Positions 8,742-18,662 of a stretch of DNA of 64,000 nucleotides are shown in pieces (the first letter of the stretch is position 1; every line of letters starts with the position of its first letter). Under the pieces are notes generated by a model. That model made no database searches, was not told the DNA's origin, and was given only the letters and a program-made list of their open reading frames with translations. The translations under genes and the position numbers were made by a program. The stretch spans positions 124,001-188,000 of the forward strand of contig NZ_JXJP01000006.1 of NCBI RefSeq assembly GCF_000826645.1, in the 5' to 3' direction. The DNA is from Psychroserpens mesophilus (lineage in GTDB: Bacteria > Bacteroidota > Bacteroidia > Flavobacteriales > Flavobacteriaceae).

Positions 8742-10328
8742 TTAAGTGTTTTTATTTATTGATTTTGATGAATTCAGTTGACCACCCAAAAATATACAAT
8801 CTTTTAAATCTTGCATACTTGTGAATGGAACTTTTGTTTTGTTGTAATTATAGGTGCTGCTCAAATCTTTTGAAAGATTGTGATCATCCACATTCATTTC
8901 AACATCATTCATATTAAATTGACAAGGATGCTCGTGTCCTGCAGCATGTGTAATTTCTATTAATTCTTTTTTAAAGGATTTGAAGTATTGGGCTAAACGT
9001 TCAGATTTTAGTGGCACATTAATCCCGTTCTGTAACCATTTGCTTTGTGTAGCAATACCAGTAGGGCACCGATTTGTATGGCAAATCTGAGCTTGAATAC
9101 AACCGATACTCATCATGGCTTCACGCGCCACGTTGATACAGTCAGCTCCCATTGCGAATGCCATAGCTGCCTTTGCAGGAAACCCTAATTTTCCACTACC
9201 AATGAAAACAATACGCTCTGTTAATTCTTTTTCTTGAAACACTTTATATAGGTCACCAAATCCGTAAACCCAAGGCAAGCTTACATGATCAGCAAAACTT
9301 GGAGGAGCAGCACCTGTACCACCTTCGCCACCATCAACAGTTATAAAATCTGGTCCTTTGCCAGTTTTTTTCATGATTTCTGCAAGTTCTTTCCATTGAT
9401 CTAATTTTCCAATAGCAGCCTTAATTCCGACAGGTAATCCTGTGTGTTCTGCGATATCTTCAATAAAATCGACAAGCTCAGGAACAGTATTAAAAGCCTT
9501 GTGGTTTGGAGGTGATAATACATCTTTACCAACTTCAACACCTCTTATTTCTGCAATTTCTTCAGATATTTTTGCACCTGGAAGCACACCGCCTTTTCCA
9601 GGTTTTGCGCCTTGAGAAAGTTTAACTTCGATCGCTCTAATAAACGGATTTTCTTCTACAAGTTGAACCATTTTTTCCATTGAAAATCCTCCATCTTTGG
9701 CACGAACACCAAAATAACCTGTACCGAAGTGAAATACAACATCACCTCCGTTTTTATGATATGGAGATAAACCACCTTCACCAGTATTATGATAAGCATG
9801 AGCTATTTTAACACCTTTATTTAAAGATTCTATTGCTTTAGCCGATAAAGAACCAAAGCTCATTGCTGAAACATTGATGATTGAAGCAGGACGATAAGGT
9901 TTACGTCTTTTATGATAGGCTCCCATCACTTTTGCACATGGAATAAAGGATTTATCGAGACTATTAGGATGGTTGTCTTCTATCTTGTAAGGCATCATCG
10001 CGTTATTGATGAAGATATGCTGATGAGCATAAATATCACGATCGGTTCCAAAACCTTCATAATTATTTTCTTGCTTCGCCGAAGCATAAATCCAACTTCG
10101 CTCAATTCTGTTGAATGGCAGTTCTTCGCGATTGTTGGCTACAAAATACTGACGCATTTCAGGACCAATACTTTCCAGCATATAACGAATATGACCAATG
10201 ATAGGAAAGTTGTGGCTTATGGTATGCCTTTTCTGAAAAAAAATGTCACGTATAGCAACGATAAGTAGTATAATAACAATCCACATCCACCAAGAGATAG
10301 AAGTGATAGCATTAATAAAATTATCCAT
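8742..10328 (-). CDS. FMN-binding glutamate synthase family protein
   Basis: The 528-residue product has an N-terminal membrane helix (about 12-27, WWMWIVIILLIVAIRD), then the TIM-barrel FMN domain of the glutamate synthase large subunit. Landmarks are NVSAMSFGSLSAKAIESLN, VKLSQGAKPGKGG, the FMN-phosphate loop TVDGGEGGTGAAP, and the iron-sulfur cluster cysteines CIQAQICHTNRC (C-x5-C-x4-C). It lacks the glutamine amidotransferase domain and the GXGXG domain, so it is not a full GOGAT; these stand-alone membrane-anchored forms have no settled substrate. It is first in an operon with the DUF7935-like gene and diverges from the AsmA-like gene across 50 bases. Confidence 0.93.
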   Translation of the reverse strand: MDNFINAITSISWWMWIVIILLIVAIRDIFFQKRHTISHNFPIIGHIRYMLESIGPEMRQYFVANNREELPFNRIERSWIYASAKQENNYEGFGTDRDIYAHQHIFINNAMMPYKIEDNHPNSLDKSFIPCAKVMGAYHKRRKPYRPASIINVSAMSFGSLSAKAIESLNKGVKIAHAYHNTGEGGLSPYHKNGGDVVFHFGTGYFGVRAKDGGFSMEKMVQLVEENPFIRAIEVKLSQGAKPGKGGVLPGAKISEEIAEIRGVEVGKDVLSPPNHKAFNTVPELVDFIEDIAEHTGLPVGIKAAIGKLDQWKELAEIMKKTGKGPDFITVDGGEGGTGAAPPSFADHVSLPWVYGFGDLYKVFQEKELTERIVFIGSGKLGFPAKAAMAFAMGADCINVAREAMMSIGCIQAQICHTNRCPTGIATQSKWLQNGINVPLKSERLAQYFKSFKKELIEITHAAGHEHPCQFNMNDVEMNVDDHNLSKDLSSTYNYNKTKVPFTSMQDLKDCIFLGGQLNSSKSINKNT

Positions 10329-10378
10329 AACGTCTAGTTAGTTTTTTAAGATGCTTAAATTTATTCGACATAAAAGTA

Positions 10379-11968
10379 ATGAATCTTAATCTTTATGAAA
10401 TGCGTTTAAAAAGAAAAAATATAAGTCGGTTGTTTATGGCAATATTTGTCATTGTATTAGCTGGATTTTTTATTACTAAATATTTGGTAACCAGTAAAAT
10501 TGAGAGTTATGTCGAAAATTTACCAAATCATATAGATTTAAAATATAGTGATATAGATCTTCAGATATTTTCTGGAAGTTTAAATCTAGACCAAGTTATG
10601 TTGACTATAAAAGGGCAAACTACTGATGATGTTAATGCCCAAATAAAACTGAAATCTATTAAAATAGAGAATTTAAGCTATTTGGATTATCTATTTAAAG
10701 ATGATATTACAATTGAAACGATAGCGTTATTGCAGCCTAAAATAACCTATTATCATAATGATAAGGTGAAAAATGAGAGTTACAATTCAGTTTTTAAAAA
10801 TAACTTAGGAAAAACAATCCGTATTAATGCATTTGAAGCACAAAATACAGAAGTAGAAGTTTTAAATATAGAAAACGATTCATTGATGTTTTCAACTGAA
10901 AATTTAGATTTTAAATTGAATTCTATTGCCTCTAATTCATTAGAATCTAAAGATTTTCCAATAGAATTTGAAACGCTATCTCTTACTTCTGAAAATTTAA
11001 TGTATAGCTTGAGTGAGTATGAAAACCTGTCAATATCTTCGTTAGCTATAACTACTCAGAATGCTGGTTTTTCAAACGTAGAACTCAAAACTAAATATTC
11101 AAAATCAGAACTTTCAAAACGGATAGAATCAGAACGAGATCATTTTGATTTGCGTATCGCTTCAGTTGATATTAATAATTATCAATTAAAATCCATTCTC
11201 AGTTCTAATGCTTCGTTTACATCTGAAAATATTAATATTAATTTTCCTGAGTTTCATATTTATCGCGATAAACTAATTGCTGATGACCTAACGCGTAAGC
11301 CTTTATACAGTAAAATGTTAAGAAGCCTTAAATTTGGTTTGAATTTGAAAGAGCTTATGGTAAATAAAGCTAAAATTATTTATGAAGAAAACGTAAAAAG
11401 CGATAGTGCACCTGGTAAATTACAATTTTCTGAATTAGATGCAACTATTAAAAACATCACAAATTTAAAGTCTGCATCTGACGTCACATCTATTAGCATT
11501 TCATCAAATTTTATGAAAGATACACCTCTAAACGTTAATTGGAATTTTGATGTTAATGATGTGAATGATGAGTTTATTTTTAAAGCAGAAATTGGGATGC
11601 TTAAGGCCGAACATTTAAATGCGTTTATGCAACCTAACCTCAATCTTAAGCTTGAAGGCGAACTTATAAAAACATATTTTACTATCGATGGAAATGCGAA
11701 TACTTCTCAAATAGACTTAAAAACTGAATATGATCAATTTGACATTATCATACTTAAAGAAAATGGCAAAGAAAAGAATAAGTTTCTTTCGGGTTTGATT
11801 AATTTATTCATTGCAGAAGACAGCAAAGATGATGATGACCGTTTTAGGCAAAGTGATACCAAAACGGTTGAGCGTGACAAAACTAAGTCGATTTTCAACT
11901 TTGTATGGCAAAATGCAAAATCAGGCCTAATATCTGCAATGGCTGGCGATGGTGAAAAAGACAATTAA
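10379..11968 (+). CDS. AsmA-like / DUF748-type envelope protein
   Basis: The 529-residue product has one N-terminal membrane helix (about 17-36, LFMAIFVIVLAGFFITKYLV) and a long periplasmic part rich in beta strands. The segments LPNHIDLKYSDIDLQIFSGSLNLDQVMLTIKG and IKIENLSYLDYLFKDDITIETIALLQPKITYYHN are typical of AsmA/DUF748-family proteins, thought to help lipid traffic between membranes or to shape the envelope (the function is by family, not shown here). The C-terminus is charged (DDDDRFRQSDTKTVERDKTKS) and ends in an amphipathic segment. It ends one base before the stop of the convergent M20 gene. The family assignment is moderate, resting on architecture more than on motifs. Confidence 0.65.
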   Translation: MNLNLYEMRLKRKNISRLFMAIFVIVLAGFFITKYLVTSKIESYVENLPNHIDLKYSDIDLQIFSGSLNLDQVMLTIKGQTTDDVNAQIKLKSIKIENLSYLDYLFKDDITIETIALLQPKITYYHNDKVKNESYNSVFKNNLGKTIRINAFEAQNTEVEVLNIENDSLMFSTENLDFKLNSIASNSLESKDFPIEFETLSLTSENLMYSLSEYENLSISSLAITTQNAGFSNVELKTKYSKSELSKRIESERDHFDLRIASVDINNYQLKSILSSNASFTSENININFPEFHIYRDKLIADDLTRKPLYSKMLRSLKFGLNLKELMVNKAKIIYEENVKSDSAPGKLQFSELDATIKNITNLKSASDVTSISISSNFMKDTPLNVNWNFDVNDVNDEFIFKAEIGMLKAEHLNAFMQPNLNLKLEGELIKTYFTIDGNANTSQIDLKTEYDQFDIIILKENGKEKNKFLSGLINLFIAEDSKDDDDRFRQSDTKTVERDKTKSIFNFVWQNAKSGLISAMAGDGEKDN

Positions 11969-11969
11969 A

Positions 11970-13238
11970 CTAGGGGTTCAAATAATCTAATGTCATTTGA
12001 GTTAATGCCTTAACGCCAAGTAACAAACCACTTTCGTCAATATAAAAACTAGGAGTATGGTGTGGATGAGCTTCAGTATTGCCTTTTGTCATTCCGCCAA
12101 GATAGAAGTAAAAACCAGGAATTTCCTCTTGAAAATAAGAAAAATCTTCGCCAATAGTTTCCGCTTTAATCTGAATAACCTTATCATCACCAGCAGCTTT
12201 TTTTAAGCTTGGTAGCATATCTCTTACCAAATCATGGTTATTGTACGTGATTGCGGTTTGGTTTCTGAAGGAAATGGTTGCTTCACCACCATAAGCTTTG
12301 GCAATGGTTTCGGTCATTTCAGTCATTCGTTTAATAATTAAGGCTTTCATATCAGGATCTAATGTTCTCACAGTTCCAACCAACTCAGCAGTTTCCGGAA
12401 TGATATTAAATCGAACACCACTCGTTATTTTTCCAACAGTAATAACAGCAGCTTCATTTATAAGTTTAGACTCTCTGCTGATGATGGTCTGTAAACCATC
12501 AATAATTTTTGCAGAAATTAAAATGGGATCGACACCTAGCCATGGTGCAGCACCATGAGCTTGTTTACCTTTGACGTTAATGACAAAGCGCTCTACAGCA
12601 GCCATTGCACCTCCTGGTTTGTAATGTATTTGTCCGACTTCAACCATAGATCGTAAATGCAAACCGAAAATAACATCTACTTCAGGATTTTGAAGCACAC
12701 CTTCTTTAATCATTAATTTCGCACCACCTTCTTCACCTGGAGGTGGACCTTCTTCAGCGGGTTGAAAAATAAATTTGACAGTACCTTTTATTTTATCCTT
12801 ATTCTTTGAAAGAATTTCAGCAACAGCCATCAGTATAGCTGTATGTCCATCGTGACCACAAGCATGAGCTACACCTGTTTTATTTCCTAAGAAATCGGTA
12901 GTTACGGTTGATTTAAATGGTAAATCGTTGTCTTCGGTTACAGGAAGCGCATCAATATCTGCTCTTAGTGCAACAACTTTTCCGGGAAGGTTGCCTTTTA
13001 AAATCCCAACAACACCTGTGATGGCGACTCCAGTTTGGACTTCTAAGCCAAGTGATTTTAGATGTTTTGCAATTTTTTCAGCAGTTTTGAACTCCTGATT
13101 GGATAACTCAGGATTTTGATGAAAATCACGTCGCCATTCAATGAGTTTAGATTCAATAGTTATAAAATCAGATTCTAAATCTCTTTGAGCAAATGTATTG
13201 GTAACTCCTAATAAAAGAACTATAAACAGGATTTTCAT
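11970..13238 (-). CDS. M20-family amidohydrolase, exported
   Basis: The 422-residue product begins with a signal peptide (about 1-17, cut near TFAQ) and then an M20D metallo-amidohydrolase of the hippurate hydrolase / IAA-amino-acid hydrolase group. Metal-binding landmarks are HACGHDGH, the catalytic Glu in QPAEEG, GKQAHGAAPW in the lid domain, and the C-terminal HHTPSFYIDE. The exported form points to periplasmic or outside hydrolysis of N-acyl amino acids or similar amides; the substrate is not determined by sequence. It is convergent with the AsmA-like gene, has no obvious operon partner, and is of normal length. Confidence 0.92.
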   Translation of the reverse strand: MKILFIVLLLGVTNTFAQRDLESDFITIESKLIEWRRDFHQNPELSNQEFKTAEKIAKHLKSLGLEVQTGVAITGVVGILKGNLPGKVVALRADIDALPVTEDNDLPFKSTVTTDFLGNKTGVAHACGHDGHTAILMAVAEILSKNKDKIKGTVKFIFQPAEEGPPPGEEGGAKLMIKEGVLQNPEVDVIFGLHLRSMVEVGQIHYKPGGAMAAVERFVINVKGKQAHGAAPWLGVDPILISAKIIDGLQTIISRESKLINEAAVITVGKITSGVRFNIIPETAELVGTVRTLDPDMKALIIKRMTEMTETIAKAYGGEATISFRNQTAITYNNHDLVRDMLPSLKKAAGDDKVIQIKAETIGEDFSYFQEEIPGFYFYLGGMTKGNTEAHPHHTPSFYIDESGLLLGVKALTQMTLDYLNP

Positions 13239-13373
13239 AATTGGATTATTTGATTAAAACTTAAATATATATCAAAATATAAGAGCTGCAATGATTGTTT
13301 ATAATTATTGATAAAAGCACTATGTGAAACCTGTTACAAATGGTTATTTTTATCGTTCTAAAAAGATAATGCA

Positions 13374-15692
13374 TTGGAAAAATATTTAAGTCAGCTAAAT
13401 GATGCGCAATTAGCTCCAACCTTACAGAAGGATGGACCAATGATCATAATTGCAGGAGCTGGTTCTGGTAAAACGCGCGTATTGACGTATCGCATAGCGT
13501 ATTTAATGAGTCAAGGCGTTGATGCGTTTAATATTCTGGCTTTAACATTTACGAATAAGGCAGCCAAAGAAATGAAAGGAAGAATCGCTGATATAGTTGG
13601 CGATAGTGAAGCTAAAAACTTATGGATGGGAACATTTCACTCTGTTTTTGCTAAGATTTTACGTTTTGAAGGTCACCACTTAGGATTTCCAAGTAATTTT
13701 ACCATTTACGACACACAAGATTCTCAAAAGCTGTTAGGTTCCATCATTAAAGAAATGGGGCTTGATAAAGATATCTACAAAACCAAACAGGTTTATAGTC
13801 GGATTTCTTCATATAAAAACAGCTTGATTACGGTTAAAGCCTATTTAAGAAGTCCGGAATTAATTGAAGCAGATGCTGCTGCCAGACGACCTAGAATGGG
13901 TGAAATTTATCAGAATTATGTCGATCGCTGTTTTAAAGCAGGCGCTATGGATTTTGATGATTTGCTTTTAAGAACCAATGAGTTACTGACACGTTTTCCT
14001 AATGTGTTAGCGCAATATCAAAACAAGTTCAGATATATTTTGGTGGATGAGTACCAAGACACCAATCACTCACAGTATCTAATCGTAAGAGCCTTATCTG
14101 ATCGTTTTCAAAATATTTGTGTTGTTGGTGATGATGCTCAGAGTATTTATGCGTTTCGTGGCGCAAACATCAATAACATCTTAAATTTTCAGAAGGACTA
14201 TGATGATGTCAATGTGTATCGCTTAGAACAAAATTATCGTTCTACTAAAAATATTGTAGGTGCAGCAAATTCTGTAATTGAACATAACAAAACCAAACTT
14301 GATAAGATTGTTTGGACAGCCAATGTTGAAGGTGAAAAAGTAAAGGTAAATCGGTTAATGACTGATGGTGATGAAGGTCGTTTTGTGGCAAGTTCTATTT
14401 TTGAGAATAAGATGCAACACCAATTGCCTAATAGTGATTTTGCTGTTTTGTATAGAACTAACGCACAATCTCGGGCTATTGAAGATGCGTTGAGAAAACG
14501 AGATATTCCGTATCGTATTTATGGAGGCTTGTCATTTTATCAGCGAAAAGAGATTAAGGATGTAACGGCATATTTACGCTTGATTTTAAATCCAGCAGAC
14601 GAGGAGGCATTGAAGCGAATAATCAATTATCCTGCTCGTGGCATCGGACAAACAACATTGGATCGCTTAGTTGTTGCTGCAAATGGCTACGGAAAGACCA
14701 TTTTTGAAGTGCTTCAGAATATTGATAAAATCGATATTAATATCAATGCAGGAGCAAAAAATAAACTCAAAGATTTCGTAACACTAATTGAAAGTTATCA
14801 GATTATGAATCAAACTGCTAATGCTTTTGAACTTACAGAGCATGTAGTGAAATCAAGTGGTTTGATGAGGGAATTCAATAAAGATGGAACTCCTGAAGGA
14901 GTCGTTCGAATTGAGAATGTTGAAGAATTATTAAATGGTATCAAAGATTTTGTTGAAGGACAAGTTGAAATTGCAGATGCTGGAGATACCCTAGCAGAAT
15001 TTTTAGAAGATGTAGCTTTGGCGACCGATTTAGATGCTGATAAAGGCAATCCAGATCATGTGGCATTGATGACCATTCACTTAGCAAAAGGATTGGAGTT
15101 TCCGTATGTGTATATTGTTGGAATGGAAGAAGATTTGTTTCCAAGTGCCATGAGTATGAATACCAGAAGTGAACTGGAGGAGGAGCGACGCTTATTTTAT
15201 GTGGCTTTAACCAGAGCAGAAAAGCAAGCGTATTTAACATATACTTTATCACGTTATCGCTGGGGAAAATTAATTGATGCTGAACCAAGTCGTTTCATTG
15301 AAGAAATAGACGATCAGTTTTTGGATGTCATAACACCAATACATGAGCCACGTCAAAATCCGATGCTATCAGCCGATATTTTTGGAGATATCGAACCTAA
15401 TCGTATTCGGTTTAAAAAACCAATAAAGCGGAAGCAGGAAGCAAAACCACCAAAATTTGTAGCGCCTAAAAATTTAAAACCAGTTTCTAAGTCGGTAAGT
15501 ACAACTGATAAAACCAATTTGTTTGATGGGAATTTAGCTGTTGGAAATATTGTAGAGCACACGCGTTTTGGTAAAGGAGAAGTGCTCAAGATAGAAGGGA
15601 AAGGTGCAGATGTAAAAGCTGAAATTAATTTTGAAGTAGGAGGCGTGAAGAAATTGCTACTCCGTTTTGCAAAGCTTGATGTATTAGGCTAA
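13374..15692 (+). CDS. UvrD/PcrA-type DNA helicase
   Basis: This is a superfamily 1A 3'-5' helicase for repair and replication restart. The 772-residue product has an N-terminal Q-motif-like segment (QLNDAQLAPT), Walker A AGAGSGKT (27-34), LTFTNKAAKEM (motif Ia), VDEYQDTN (motif II), GDDAQSIYAFRGA (motif III), LEQNYRST (motif IV), LMTIHLAKGLEFPYV (motif V) and VALTRAEK (motif VI). The C-terminal basic tail ends in a Tudor-like PcrA domain (VEHTRFGKGEVLKIEG). The start is TTG: an ATG five bases earlier is out of frame, and the TTG gives the usual MEKYLSQLNDAQ start. Confidence 0.95.
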   Translation: MEKYLSQLNDAQLAPTLQKDGPMIIIAGAGSGKTRVLTYRIAYLMSQGVDAFNILALTFTNKAAKEMKGRIADIVGDSEAKNLWMGTFHSVFAKILRFEGHHLGFPSNFTIYDTQDSQKLLGSIIKEMGLDKDIYKTKQVYSRISSYKNSLITVKAYLRSPELIEADAAARRPRMGEIYQNYVDRCFKAGAMDFDDLLLRTNELLTRFPNVLAQYQNKFRYILVDEYQDTNHSQYLIVRALSDRFQNICVVGDDAQSIYAFRGANINNILNFQKDYDDVNVYRLEQNYRSTKNIVGAANSVIEHNKTKLDKIVWTANVEGEKVKVNRLMTDGDEGRFVASSIFENKMQHQLPNSDFAVLYRTNAQSRAIEDALRKRDIPYRIYGGLSFYQRKEIKDVTAYLRLILNPADEEALKRIINYPARGIGQTTLDRLVVAANGYGKTIFEVLQNIDKIDININAGAKNKLKDFVTLIESYQIMNQTANAFELTEHVVKSSGLMREFNKDGTPEGVVRIENVEELLNGIKDFVEGQVEIADAGDTLAEFLEDVALATDLDADKGNPDHVALMTIHLAKGLEFPYVYIVGMEEDLFPSAMSMNTRSELEEERRLFYVALTRAEKQAYLTYTLSRYRWGKLIDAEPSRFIEEIDDQFLDVITPIHEPRQNPMLSADIFGDIEPNRIRFKKPIKRKQEAKPPKFVAPKNLKPVSKSVSTTDKTNLFDGNLAVGNIVEHTRFGKGEVLKIEGKGADVKAEINFEVGGVKKLLLRFAKLDVLG

Positions 15693-16661
15693 TTACTTAA
15701 TCATACATACCGAATTGACATTGCCGCTTCCATCATACTCTTTTACCGAGTTATCTGGATCTAGAATCCAGTTACCATCGATAATAAATTTATAGTGGTG
15801 TTTTCCGGCAGGAAGCGGTAATCTGTATTTCCAGTAGCCATTATCGGTTTTTTCCATAGTAAAGTTTGTATCATTCCAATCGTTAAAAGATCCTGAAAGC
15901 ACAACTTTTGAAGCGTCCTGATAACCCTTCAGCAGAAATGTGACATATTTCCCAACGTTAAGGTGAGAATTATATTCATCATACTCATTTCTAACTTTAT
16001 CGGGATTTGAAGGGTCTTCCATCCAGTGACCATCAACGATATATCGATATTCGTACTCGCCAGGCTTTATGTGAACCTTCAATTCCCAGCCGTTTTCAAT
16101 TTTATACATTTTAAACAGATGCTCATCCCACTTGTTGAAGGTACCAGCAACAATGACATTTTTGGCATTTTCATGACCTCTTAATCTAAAACGCACATTG
16201 CCATTATTATCAGGATAAGCTTTTGGATACATTTTAAGATTGTAAACATTAAGACGTTCGCCAAAAAGGCCTTTTGCGTCAGCAATGTTTGAGGCCTCTG
16301 TAGTCGGTTCTGCCCAATACTCATTGTTAATTAGGAATTTAAACTCCCAAGTAAATTCATCTTCAAATTTTCTCAGAGGCTTTCTAAGCTGATACGTATC
16401 TTCGTTAATTTTAGTCATTTTCCAGTCATACTTCGACCAGTTGTTGAATTCTCCGGAAACCACAACATTTTCGACAGTTAAGTCATCAAAACTAATTCTG
16501 TTTCCAGCTTCATCATGCGATAACGTTTCATAGTCAGATCTGTGAAATGTAAACACAACATCATCACCTTCAATCGTGTAACCTTTTTGATTTTGTGAAA
16601 AAGATATGCTTATTGAAGCTAAAAAAAAGAAAATGATTGTATATAAATTCTTTATCGTCAT
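15693..16661 (-). CDS. exported protein with three CBM48-like glycogen-binding modules
   Basis: The 322-residue product has a signal peptide (cut near SISFSQ) and three consecutive carbohydrate-binding modules like those of glycogen-branching enzymes and AMPK (about 30-140, 145-235 and 236-322). Each module shows the G-x-FN-x-W signature (GEFNNWS, GTFNKWD, GSFNDWN); the second and third also show the YxYRYIVDGHWMEDP-type strand (YEYRYIVDGHW, HHYKFIIDGNW). There is no catalytic domain. It is likely an alpha-glucan-binding periplasmic or secreted protein. Its start overlaps the stop of the aspartyl protease gene by 4 bases, so the two are translationally coupled. Confidence 0.88.
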   Translation of the reverse strand: MTIKNLYTIIFFFLASISISFSQNQKGYTIEGDDVVFTFHRSDYETLSHDEAGNRISFDDLTVENVVVSGEFNNWSKYDWKMTKINEDTYQLRKPLRKFEDEFTWEFKFLINNEYWAEPTTEASNIADAKGLFGERLNVYNLKMYPKAYPDNNGNVRFRLRGHENAKNVIVAGTFNKWDEHLFKMYKIENGWELKVHIKPGEYEYRYIVDGHWMEDPSNPDKVRNEYDEYNSHLNVGKYVTFLLKGYQDASKVVLSGSFNDWNDTNFTMEKTDNGYWKYRLPLPAGKHHYKFIIDGNWILDPDNSVKEYDGSGNVNSVCMIK

Positions 16662-17617
16662 TGCCTGTATAATGGATGCTTTACAAAGTAAAGCTTTTCT
16701 TTCTTATAATTTATTATTGTACGTTGTTGTCTGAAAAATTCATAACCAAAAACACCATCTAACTTAGTGCCAAAAGCATCATTCATTGTATTGAGATTTG
16801 TTAAAATAGTTTGCATTGGGCCAAAATAAATGGAATCTGTTAGTTTAACACGATACAATTTTCCTGCCAAAACCTCAATTTTCCTTCCGCTTGCACCAAC
16901 CAATTGCATCTTCCGTTTAGGAAAAAATTGCTTTAAAGCTGTTTTGTCAATTTTTTTGTTGAGTTGGTTGTACTCAGCTGCTGTGTCTAAGCCAAATTTT
17001 AGCAATTTACCATCAATGCTGGCTTCAATAGTAATGGTGTGTTTTTTTAATTTGAAACCGACACTATCCATAATTTTTTCAAGATATATCGAATGGTCAA
17101 GTTTTTCACCTTTGTCGTTAACTTTAGATAGTGTAATTTGATTAAGGTACATGTCTATAAAAATTTCATAGTCTTTCAAAATATCATAGCCTATGATGCC
17201 TAAGAGGTGCATTTTTTTACTGATTTCAATATGTGATAAGTCGATAACATCTGAAAATGCATTCTGAATAACCAAGTCATTAATAACGAATTCTCTTAAG
17301 TGCTTTTCAAGAGGATTATCAATGATATTTAAAACACCAGAAGTTTGTTTTGGTAAATCTGCATTTGAATGTCTTCCTTTAAAATGATTTTTGTTTAAGA
17401 TAAGCGTTTCTGAACCTGTGTCAATTATAAAATTTCCTTTTCTATTAAGTAATTCTGCTTCTATAACTATAAGGTGATCAACAAGTTTAAACGGAATTCT
17501 CGTTGTATTTTTACTAATTAATTCAGCTTGAGTAAACGTTAATACTTGATAGGATTGGTTATTAAAACCAAACAAAGGTAATGTACAGAAGAATAATATG
17601 TAGATGAAGTTCCGCAT
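16658..17617 (-). CDS. two-lobed retropepsin-like aspartyl protease
   Basis: The 319-residue product has a signal peptide (about 1-18) and two retropepsin-like lobes in one chain. Lobe 1 has FIIDTGS with Asp66 and a following hydrophobic-hydrophobic-Gly segment (HLLGIIGYDIL). Lobe 2 has FGLDTAA with Asp211 and a matching segment (LDGVFGYEFF). Retropepsins normally dimerise to form one active site from two Asp residues; here both Asp are in one polypeptide, as in pepsins, but the second DTG triad is degenerate (DTA). It is probably periplasmic. It is second in an apparent operon after the esterase (39-base gap), overlapping the CBM48 gene by 4 bases. Confidence 0.82.
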   Translation of the reverse strand: MRNFIYILFFCTLPLFGFNNQSYQVLTFTQAELISKNTTRIPFKLVDHLIVIEAELLNRKGNFIIDTGSETLILNKNHFKGRHSNADLPKQTSGVLNIIDNPLEKHLREFVINDLVIQNAFSDVIDLSHIEISKKMHLLGIIGYDILKDYEIFIDMYLNQITLSKVNDKGEKLDHSIYLEKIMDSVGFKLKKHTITIEASIDGKLLKFGLDTAAEYNQLNKKIDKTALKQFFPKRKMQLVGASGRKIEVLAGKLYRVKLTDSIYFGPMQTILTNLNTMNDAFGTKLDGVFGYEFFRQQRTIINYKKEKLYFVKHPLYRQ

Positions 17618-17656
17618 ATTATATAGACGTTATTAATTTAGAGATGTTACAGCCTT

Positions 17657-18526
17657 TTATTCCAAATGTGTTTCTGTAAACAGTTTTAATTTTGTCCATG
17701 TGTCAATTAATTCTAAACCAACCCAACCATGTCCAGCATTTGGATATAAGGTGAATTCATTTATTACTCCAATATCAGATAGCTTTTCTTCCATATCAAC
17801 ACCTTGACTTGTTGGAATTAAAGGATCCTGTCCACCATAAAATAAAATGGTAGGTGGCGCAGAAGCAGTTACTTGATGATACGGACTTACAAGTTCTAGA
17901 AATTCGGTGGTTGGATTTATACCATAAATCTCCATGAGTTCAAGTAGCAAAGGGTCTTGACTTTCTAAATAAGCTGGATCAGTAAAATTCGTCGGACCCA
18001 CAATACTACAAACCATTTGAGTGTCATTTTCAGTGTCATAAGCATAACTCCAAAGCATAGCTAAATGTGCGCCTGCACTTGTGCCAATAAAACCAATATC
18101 ACTTGAAATTACATAATCCGATTGATTAGTTTTTAAGAATTCAACTACAGCTGAAATATCATCAATTTGCATGGGAAAAGGAGAATTATTTTCATCAGCT
18201 AATCTATAATTAATATTTACTATCGCTATGTTTGGTAAGTCCTGACGAATTAAGTCTTTCAGTAAATTCATGTCTGCCTTATCGCCAGAAGTCCATCCTC
18301 CACCATGAACCAAGATCATGACTTTTGTTTCTAAAGTTCTTCCAGCAGGAAGATAAATATCAAAAACCTGATCGTTATCACTGCCATAGGATACATTGAG
18401 TTCTTGTCTGAATTCTAAACCTGTTTGGTCCTGAGGATCGTTTGGTATTGATGAATCGTCATCTGAGCAGGAAACTAATCCAATCGAAATAAAAAGGAAC
18501 AGAAACGTAAATTTCATAGTATTCAT
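17657..18526 (-). CDS. alpha/beta-hydrolase (carboxylesterase) lipoprotein
   Basis: The 289-residue product has a lipobox at Cys20 followed by SDDDSS, the flavobacterial surface-export pattern. It is an alpha/beta hydrolase of the hormone-sensitive-lipase/carboxylesterase group: oxyanion motif HGGGW (74-78), nucleophile elbow GTSAG with Ser150, Asp234 in GGQDPLIP and His266 in NAGHGW complete the triad. The substrate is unknown; the family hydrolyses short esters, including acetylated or feruloylated sugars. It is first in the apparent operon with the aspartyl protease and CBM48 genes. Confidence 0.9.
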   Translation of the reverse strand: MNTMKFTFLFLFISIGLVSCSDDDSSIPNDPQDQTGLEFRQELNVSYGSDNDQVFDIYLPAGRTLETKVMILVHGGGWTSGDKADMNLLKDLIRQDLPNIAIVNINYRLADENNSPFPMQIDDISAVVEFLKTNQSDYVISSDIGFIGTSAGAHLAMLWSYAYDTENDTQMVCSIVGPTNFTDPAYLESQDPLLLELMEIYGINPTTEFLELVSPYHQVTASAPPTILFYGGQDPLIPTSQGVDMEEKLSDIGVINEFTLYPNAGHGWVGLELIDTWTKLKLFTETHLE

Positions 18527-18662
18527 GTATTTGCATTATTTTTAAAAATTCACATGCAGTTTGCTATAAAATGCTATCGCGCTGATATTATTTTTTAATT
18601 AGCTCGTGTCATAATGAAATAATTAATTACTTTGTAGAGTAGAATAGCAATATACATAATTT

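Noticed and set aside
14941-15288. Minus-strand frame of 115 codons inside the PcrA-like gene
   Set aside because: Antisense, no motif, no start context.
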